The position numbers and the translations under genes are program-made. Under the pieces are notes generated by a model that searched no databases, was not told the DNA's origin, and was given only the letters and a program-made list of their open reading frames with translations. From the NCBI GenBank assembly GCA_937896665.1, contig CALBNS010000099.1:1-29001 (forward strand): a stretch of 29,001 nucleotides of DNA. Direction: 5' to 3'. Position 1 is the stretch's first letter; the number at the start of each line of letters is the position of its first letter. Positions 24,288 through 29,001 of the stretch are shown here, in pieces. The DNA is from an uncultured Clostridia bacterium. Its GTDB lineage: Bacteria; Bacillota; Clostridia; Lachnospirales; Lachnospiraceae.

Positions 24288-25085
24288 CTATATGTATAAT
24301 ATTTTGGATATCGTATCCCTTTTTGCTACTATGAGAGGTATATCCTCTCCTTTGTATGGATTATCTCCCAATGACACTTCTAGCTTCACGGTCTCATAAG
24401 CAAGTTCTTCGTAATTGTTTTCCTTGCTCAAATGACCAAGCATGACATATTTTAACCCTTCATGTAGTATATCACAAAGAAGCCTTCCTGACAATTCATT
24501 CGATAAATGTCCTTGTTTTCCCAATACTCTCTGTTTTAAATGATATGGATATGGCCCAACTTCCACCATATGCACATCATGGTTTGCTTCCAATAATACT
24601 GCATCTAGATTTTTTAAATTTTCTACAATATATTGGTCATAAATTCCTAAATCTGTCGCAACAGCAATGGATTTTTTCGTATCCGAAATGCGAAATCCGG
24701 TCGGTTCCTTTGCATCATGTGAGATTGTAAATGGGTGGATATCAAGGTCTCCAACGGGAAATGATTTATTTGCTGATATTTCATGCAAAAGTCCTTCCGG
24801 CATCTTCCCAAGACCTTTGTATTCTCTTATTCCCTGCAAGGTACCTTTTGTTGCATAAATTGGAACTTCATATTTTCTGCTAAACACACCCAATCCTTGT
24901 ATATGGTCTGAATGTTCATGTGTAATCAGAATTCCGTCAATTTCTTTTCCATCAACTTCCAGTATATGCAGTCCCTCTTCAATTTTCTTTTTGCTAATCC
25001 CCGTATCTACTAAAAGATGCGTATTGTCATTTCCAACATAAATGCAATTCCCACTGCTTCCGCTGGCGATGCTGCATAATCTCAT
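24288..25085 (-). CDS. metallo-beta-lactamase fold hydrolase, WalJ/YycJ type
   Basis: The 265-residue protein opens with MRLCSIASGSSGNCIYVG, typical of the YycJ/WalJ family, and has the metal motif THEHSDH (55-61). Further ligands probably lie in SHDAKEP (about 144), DLGIYD and LGHLSKENN. YycJ in Bacillus has been linked to DNA mismatch repair as an exonuclease and to the WalRK cell-wall operon, but no walRK gene is present here. ATG at 25085 has GGAG 8 nt upstream. It is 11 bp after coaE. Placement directly downstream of polA-coaE fits a DNA-repair role, though that is only context. Family call is firm; substrate is not. Confidence 0.88.
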   Translation of the reverse strand: MRLCSIASGSSGNCIYVGNDNTHLLVDTGISKKKIEEGLHILEVDGKEIDGILITHEHSDHIQGLGVFSRKYEVPIYATKGTLQGIREYKGLGKMPEGLLHEISANKSFPVGDLDIHPFTISHDAKEPTGFRISDTKKSIAVATDLGIYDQYIVENLKNLDAVLLEANHDVHMVEVGPYPYHLKQRVLGKQGHLSNELSGRLLCDILHEGLKYVMLGHLSKENNYEELAYETVKLEVSLGDNPYKGEDIPLIVAKRDTISKILYI

Positions 25086-25096
25086 CCAAAGTTCTC

Positions 25097-25684
25097 CTAA
25101 TCATTTAATGCTTTTTCAATCTGCAAGCATGTTACCTCAAAAGAAGATGAATTGTCAATCGTTTTCTGACAATTATCCCGGAAATACTGTTCTTTAGACT
25201 GAGCAGCAATAATCGCATTTATTTTTTCATCCGTGTATGCTCTGGATTCTTTTAAACGTATTCTGCGCACTTTCTCATTGCTGTAAATAAACCAGACCTC
25301 ATCGCAGATTTCATCATAATTTTCTTCTAAAAGTAATGCTGCTTCCAGGAAGAACAGATTCGTTCCCTTCTCCTTTTCCAGACCAATCACTTCTAAAATA
25401 TATTCTTTTACAGCAGGGTGTACAATCTGATTCAGCTTCATTAATGCCTCATTGTCATGAAACACAATGTTTCCAAGTGCATTCCTGTTGATTGTGTGAT
25501 CCTCATTTAGAATATCATTTCCGAAATACTCAACAATTTCTTTATAACATGTTTTTCCCGGCTTCTGCAGTTCCCATGCCACATGGTCTGCCTGACAGAT
25601 AACCGCCTGATATGTGTCTTGCATGTAAGAAAGTACACGGCTCTTTCCCGAGCCGATGCCTCCCGTAATTCCTATAATCCTCAT
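25097..25684 (-). CDS. coaE: dephospho-CoA kinase
   Basis: The 195-residue P-loop kinase phosphorylates dephospho-CoA on the ribose 3'-hydroxyl, the last step of CoA synthesis. The P-loop GGIGSGKS is at 8-15; QADHVAWELQKPG (about 36-48) contains the expected substrate aspartate region, and the lid/C-terminal helices include RRIRLKESRAY. Length is normal. The start ATG overlaps the polA stop by one base (TAATG), with GAGG 7 nt upstream inside polA, so translation is coupled. The polA-coaE pair is common in Firmicutes, often with mutM between them; mutM is absent here. No missing residue noted. Confidence 0.95.
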   Translation of the reverse strand: MRIIGITGGIGSGKSRVLSYMQDTYQAVICQADHVAWELQKPGKTCYKEIVEYFGNDILNEDHTINRNALGNIVFHDNEALMKLNQIVHPAVKEYILEVIGLEKEKGTNLFFLEAALLLEENYDEICDEVWFIYSNEKVRRIRLKESRAYTDEKINAIIAAQSKEQYFRDNCQKTIDNSSSFEVTCLQIEKALND

Positions 25685-28299
25685 TATTTCGCCTCGTACC
25701 AGTCCATTCCTGTGTGCATATCCACTTCTAACGGAACAGACAGCTTCGCTGCATGCTCCATCTCATATGCCAGAATTTCTTTTACCTTATCCACTTCATC
25801 CTGATATGCCTCAATCAGCAATTCATCATGCACCTGCAGAACAAGTCTGGATTTCATTTGATTTTTTTTCAGACTTTTGTGCACACCGATCATTGCAATT
25901 TTCATAATATCTGCAGCCGTACCCTGAATTGGCGAATTCATAGCAACACGTTCGCCAAAAGAACGCTGCACGAAATTGCTGGAACTAAGTTCTGGAATCG
26001 GTCTTCTTCTTCCAAACAAAGTGGTCACATATCCATTTTCTTTTCCTGATACCACTGCATCATCTAAGAATTTCTTAATTCCCGGATAGGTGCTGAAATA
26101 ATTTTCAATATACTGGGCAGCCTCTTTTTTGCTGATACTTAAATCTCGGCTTAAACCAAACGAACTGATTCCATATACGATTCCAAAATTAACAGCCTTC
26201 GCATTTCGCCGTTGTTGCTCTGTTACTTCATCAAATGGAATATGAAATACCTGTGAAGCTGTAATACGGTGAATATCTCTTGCTTCTTTATAAGCATTTA
26301 TCAACGCCTCATCTCCTGAGCAGTGTGCCAGGATACGAAGCTCTATCTGAGAGTAATCGGCATCCACAAATACATATCCATCCTCCGGTACAAATACCTT
26401 TCTAAGGAGTCGTCCCAGTTCTGTACGGATTGGAATATTCTGCAGATTTGGCTCTGTACTGCTGATGCGTCCGGTTGCCGTAATGGTCTGGTTGAATTTT
26501 CCATGAATTCGTCCGTCCTCCTGAATATAGGTAGCCAGACCGTCTGCATAAGTGGATTTTAACTTCGTAAGCTGTCGATATTCAAAAATATCTTCAACAA
26601 CCGGGTATTCCGATGCCAATTTATCCAAAACATCAGCCGAAGTAGAATAACCTGTTTTTGTCTTTTTCCCATGCGGCAATCCCAATTTTTCGAACAATAT
26701 CATTCCTAATTGTTTCGGTGAATTAATATTAAAGGCTTCACCGGTCTGTTCATAAATCTTCTGTTCTAATTCTACAATTTGGCTACCTAACTGTTTTCCG
26801 TATATTTTTAATGCCTCTGCCTCTGCTTTTACACCATTATTCTCCATATCATACAGTGTAAACACCAAAGGCATTTCCACTTCATTAAAAAGCTTTGCCA
26901 TTCCGTTTTCCTGTAATTTTCCCATCAAAGGCTGATAAGAAGCATATGCCGTGTATGCTTCATAAAAGCTTTTTTGCAGTTCGTCTGCCTTGTTATCAAT
27001 TAACAGGTCTAACTGTTCTCTGGCTATATCTTCAAAATCATAATCATTTTTTAACGGATTTAACAAATATGCCGCTATGATATTATCAAAACACGCACTT
27101 TGATTTACGTTTGGAACATATTTCATGGATTCCTTCACATGACAAAACGAAAGAATCTCAATGTGATTAGATAATTCTTCAACCTGCTTAAGTAAATATG
27201 AAATTCCGATATCCTGTTCTGTAGTCATTACATAAATGTCTTTCGGTCCGTAAGAAAGCCCAATCCCCGTAAGTCCTGCATCATTTATAAATAATGGCAA
27301 AACATTTTTTGTATCTTTATAAAACGAAATTCCTACTGTCTGTTTTGCTGTTGCTTCTTTAAAGATTTTTTCTGCTTCCTCCAATTTCACAATCTTTTTG
27401 AAAGCATCTTCAATTGTATTTTCCGGGACAGCAACCTCAAAACGAGACAGAAAATTTTTAAACTGTAATCTCTGAAAATATACGTAGGCTTCTTCCGTGT
27501 ACATATTTTCTAATTTTGCCTCGTCTATTTTATATTCAAAATCGGCATCTACATTAATTGTCGCAAGTACTTTGCTAAGTTCTGCTAAATCATAGTGTTC
27601 TTGTAACGCTTTTGCTGCACGAGGTGGTTTTAATTCATCTACATGTGCATATGCATTTTCAATAGAGCTGTATTCCACAATAATCTTAGCTGCCGTTTTT
27701 TCACCAATGCTAGGGACACCCGGAATATTGTCTGATGTATCGCCCATCAAAGCCTTCAAATCAATAAATTCCTTTGGTGTTACCTGATAGCGGTCCTTTA
27801 CATCAGAAGCATAGTAATCCTCTACCTCTGTTCGTCCTTGTTTTGTCTTTGGAATACGGATTTTGACATGCTCTGTAGCTAATTGTAATAAATCTCTGTC
27901 ACCTGAGAGAACGACAACTTCCATACCCATATTTTCACAACGTTTCGAGAGTGTTCCTATCAAATCATCTGCTTCCAATCCTGCCTGTTCAATAATTTTT
28001 ATCCCCATCGCCCGGAGTACATCTTTAATCACAGAAACCTGTTGGCGCAGCTCATCTGCCATTGGCTTTCTAGTCCCCTTATATTCTGGAAACATTTCAT
28101 GACGGAAGGTCGGTGCATGCACGTCAAATGCTACAGTCAGATACTCCGGTTTCTCCTCCTCCAAAATCTTAAACATAATATTCAAAAAACCGTAAATTGC
28201 ATTTGTATGAAGTCCTTCTGAATTTGTCAGATCAGGTACTCCATAAAATGCTCTGTTTAGAATACTATGTCCATCGATTAAAACAATTTTATTATTCAA
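25684..28299 (-). CDS. polA: DNA polymerase I
   Basis: The 871-residue enzyme fills gaps and removes Okazaki primers. The 5'-nuclease domain (about 1-290) has LIDGHSILNRAFYG, EADDLIGTL and LMGDTSDNIPGVPSIGEKTA. The middle region (about 300-470) has the 3'-5' exonuclease fold region but I find no DxE catalytic motif, so proofreading is probably absent, as in Bacillus Pol I. The polymerase domain has motif A DADYSQIELR (D648 catalytic), motif B RRNAKAVNFGIVYG (K701; F705 at the position of E. coli F762) and motif C QVHDE (D825). It starts with TTG at 28299, supported by GAGGAGGAG 8 nt upstream; the first 8 bp overlap the end of the CapA-like remnant. Coupled to coaE downstream. Confidence 0.97.
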   Translation of the reverse strand: MNNKIVLIDGHSILNRAFYGVPDLTNSEGLHTNAIYGFLNIMFKILEEEKPEYLTVAFDVHAPTFRHEMFPEYKGTRKPMADELRQQVSVIKDVLRAMGIKIIEQAGLEADDLIGTLSKRCENMGMEVVVLSGDRDLLQLATEHVKIRIPKTKQGRTEVEDYYASDVKDRYQVTPKEFIDLKALMGDTSDNIPGVPSIGEKTAAKIIVEYSSIENAYAHVDELKPPRAAKALQEHYDLAELSKVLATINVDADFEYKIDEAKLENMYTEEAYVYFQRLQFKNFLSRFEVAVPENTIEDAFKKIVKLEEAEKIFKEATAKQTVGISFYKDTKNVLPLFINDAGLTGIGLSYGPKDIYVMTTEQDIGISYLLKQVEELSNHIEILSFCHVKESMKYVPNVNQSACFDNIIAAYLLNPLKNDYDFEDIAREQLDLLIDNKADELQKSFYEAYTAYASYQPLMGKLQENGMAKLFNEVEMPLVFTLYDMENNGVKAEAEALKIYGKQLGSQIVELEQKIYEQTGEAFNINSPKQLGMILFEKLGLPHGKKTKTGYSTSADVLDKLASEYPVVEDIFEYRQLTKLKSTYADGLATYIQEDGRIHGKFNQTITATGRISSTEPNLQNIPIRTELGRLLRKVFVPEDGYVFVDADYSQIELRILAHCSGDEALINAYKEARDIHRITASQVFHIPFDEVTEQQRRNAKAVNFGIVYGISSFGLSRDLSISKKEAAQYIENYFSTYPGIKKFLDDAVVSGKENGYVTTLFGRRRPIPELSSSNFVQRSFGERVAMNSPIQGTAADIMKIAMIGVHKSLKKNQMKSRLVLQVHDELLIEAYQDEVDKVKEILAYEMEHAAKLSVPLEVDMHTGMDWYEAK

Positions 28300-28720
28300 A
28301 TTCGGCTCCTCCTCTTTCTAAAATTTTTTGATAACCCAAGACACCTTTTTCATCAATGCTAACTCCAAAATCATTACTGTATTCAGTCAGATCATCTTTC
28401 CTAAAGATATCTTTCACATTTTCAAGAAAATAACTCTTGTCTTGCTGTAATTCATAAGTTTGGTCAAATGAATTGGAATACCCCTGCCCAATATAATTTC
28501 GCATTGTTACATCTCCAATCGCAGAAATCGTAATACAAACTTTCTCCGGCGCTGTAATTTCTATTTGACCAAGTTGTGCCACTGATTGCACATTTGGTTG
28601 TTGGGCTAAAGGAGTATCTTTGCCACATCCGGTTAACATAAGCATATCATTATCACATTTTTCTTTCAATGCTTTTAGAGATATAATTATTTCTTCCCCA
28701 TTTTTATTTTTTAAGAGCAA
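28292..28720 (-). pseudogene. decayed, internally deleted CapA/PGA_cap-like lipoprotein gene
   Basis: The open frame encodes about 142 residues. Residues 60-108 (ITISAIGDVTMRNYIGQG... SYFLENVKDIFRKDDLT) look like the start of the CapA (PGA_cap) metallophosphoesterase-like domain, and the following EYSNDFGVSIDEKG resembles the extreme C-terminus of such proteins, which normally run to about 350-400 residues. An in-frame internal deletion of roughly 230-270 residues is therefore likely. A lipobox-like LTGC precedes, but the hydrophobic part is only MLML; a shifted frame there reads VIMICLC, hinting at frameshifts. The nominal TTG start lies in the U tract of the tRNA-Leu terminator with no ribosome site. 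The last codons supply the polA ribosome site. An expressed small protein is not excluded. The CapA match is from memory, not a search. Confidence 0.55.
28641..28669 (-). promoter_or_regulatory. possible promoter for the polA run
   Basis: TTGAAA (28664-28669) and TATGCT (28641-28646) with a TG one base before it are 17 bp apart, inside the decayed gene. It would lie downstream of the tRNA-Leu terminator and could drive polA onward. The match is modest and is the best I saw in this stretch. Confidence 0.3.
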
Positions 28721-28763
28721 AAAAAATTGCTAGAAACCTTATAAATAAAGGATTCTAGCAATT
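28719..28763 (-). terminator. intrinsic terminator of tRNA-Leu
   Basis: aattgctagaa and cctt (28725-28740) pair with aagg and ttctagcaatt (28748-28763), with one A-A mismatch and a 7-nt loop. Eight T follow on the minus strand (28726-28719). It begins 9 nt after the tRNA 3' end. Confidence 0.9.
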
Positions 28764-28771
28764 AGGTTCAA

Positions 28772-28854
28772 TGCGGATGGCGGGACTTGAACCCGCACGT
28801 AGTCACCTACGCAAGATTTTGAGTCTTGTGCGTCTGCCATTCCGCCACATCCGC
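28772..28854 (-). tRNA. tRNA-Leu (anticodon CAA)
   Basis: The 83-nt minus-strand RNA folds as a class II tRNA. The acceptor stem GCGGATG pairs with CATCCGC, leaving A as discriminator. The anticodon stem CAAGA/TCTTG encloses CTCAAAA, giving anticodon CAA, which reads UUG leucine codons. A long variable arm (CGTAG-GTGA-CTACG), typical of leucine, and a T arm GCGGG-TTCAAGT-CCCGC follow. CCA is not encoded and must be added after transcription. It has its own promoter and terminator. Such tRNA genes are frequent integration sites, but no flanking integrase is seen here. Confidence 0.97.
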
Positions 28855-28857
28855 TTA

Positions 28858-28883
28858 TCGGCTAGCTCGTTTGCTCCAACCGA
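28858..28883 (-). other. hairpin in the 5' leader of pre-tRNA-Leu
   Basis: tcggct (28858-28863) pairs with aaccga (28878-28883, one G-U), and agc (28864-28866) with gct (28873-28875), with a 2-nt bulge. It fills nearly the whole predicted leader between the start site (about 28884) and the mature 5' end at 28854. Confidence 0.5.
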
Positions 28884-28890
28884 CTTGATT

Positions 28891-28919
28891 ATAATAACTC
28901 ATCTTTAATACAAAGTCAA
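28891..28919 (-). promoter_or_regulatory. promoter of tRNA-Leu
   Basis: TTGACT (28914-28919) and TATTAT (28891-28896) are separated by 17 bp, giving a start near 28884, about 30 nt before the tRNA. Confidence 0.8.
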
Positions 28920-28951
28920 CTATTTTTTTCATTTATATTGAGAATTTGTAA

Positions 28952-28975
28952 CAGTTCAGCCTTCCAGCTGAACTG
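28952..28975. terminator. hairpin near the window end, perhaps the terminator of an upstream gene
   Basis: A perfect 9-bp stem cagttcagc/gctgaactg (28952-28960 with 28967-28975) with a 6-nt loop. The following T tract on the minus strand (TTACAAATT) is weak, so termination is uncertain. Nothing else is recognised in 28920-29001. Confidence 0.35.
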
Positions 28976-29001
28976 AATAAAAAAATCGTTGGCAAAATGC
29001 T

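Noticed and set aside
28772..29001. Integrated element at the tRNA-Leu gene
   Set aside because: No integrase, no repeat of the tRNA 3' end in the window, and neighbouring genes are core; the window ends too soon upstream to say more.

Overview
This window reads as a stretch of core chromosome from an AT-rich, low-GC Gram-positive anaerobe, most likely a Clostridia member of the Lachnospiraceae type. The family-level guess is an inference from protein similarity remembered from that group. Supporting points are strong GGAGG-type ribosome sites with several GTG/TTG starts, Firmicutes gene pairs (alr-ndoA, rex beside a ydiF-type ABC-F gene, DUF177-rpmF, polA-coaE), an acetate-forming pta-ackA pair and a zinc-ribbon L32. 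No transposase, integrase, phage gene, CRISPR array or secretion cluster was found.

Layout. (1) 1-3,960, minus strand: rex, then nnr, alr and a MazF-type toxin gene without a neighbouring antitoxin; an intrinsic terminator lies between rex and nnr. (2) 3,959-5,980, plus strand: one ABC-F ATPase gene whose promoter carries a perfect palindrome, ended by a hairpin shared with the convergent icd. (3) 5,984-15,530, minus strand: plsX, acpP, a strong terminator, then rnc, smc, ftsY, ilvA, a DUF1653 gene and icd, closely packed. (4) 15,590-20,250, minus strand: DUF177-rpmF, pta-ackA and mgtE, each unit with a recognisable promoter. (5) 20,337-21,602, plus strand: tmcAL, followed by a GC-rich multi-hairpin element at its convergent end with degV. 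(6) 21,743-28,854, minus strand: tRNA-Leu(CAA), a decayed CapA-like gene, then polA, coaE, a WalJ-like hydrolase, an ACT protein, a UPF0210 protein and degV in one tight run.

How the genes work together. Rex senses NADH/NAD+ and Nnr repairs damaged NAD(P)H, so these neighbours share a redox-cofactor theme. plsX and acpP feed lipid synthesis. rnc, smc and ftsY form the common RNA processing/chromosome/secretion cluster. pta-ackA makes ATP and acetate, and TmcAL, encoded nearby, consumes acetate and ATP to modify tRNA-Met. DUF177 and L32 belong to the large ribosomal subunit. ilvA and icd supply 2-oxobutyrate and 2-oxoglutarate for amino acids.

Most genes are ordinary. The parts most worth a second look are small: the palindromic operator of the ABC-F gene, the possible attenuator before nnr, the internally deleted CapA-like remnant overlapping polA, the orphan MazF, the GC-rich hairpin element, and the ACT/UPF0210 pair of unknown function. 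I did not find convincing evidence of a large undescribed system.
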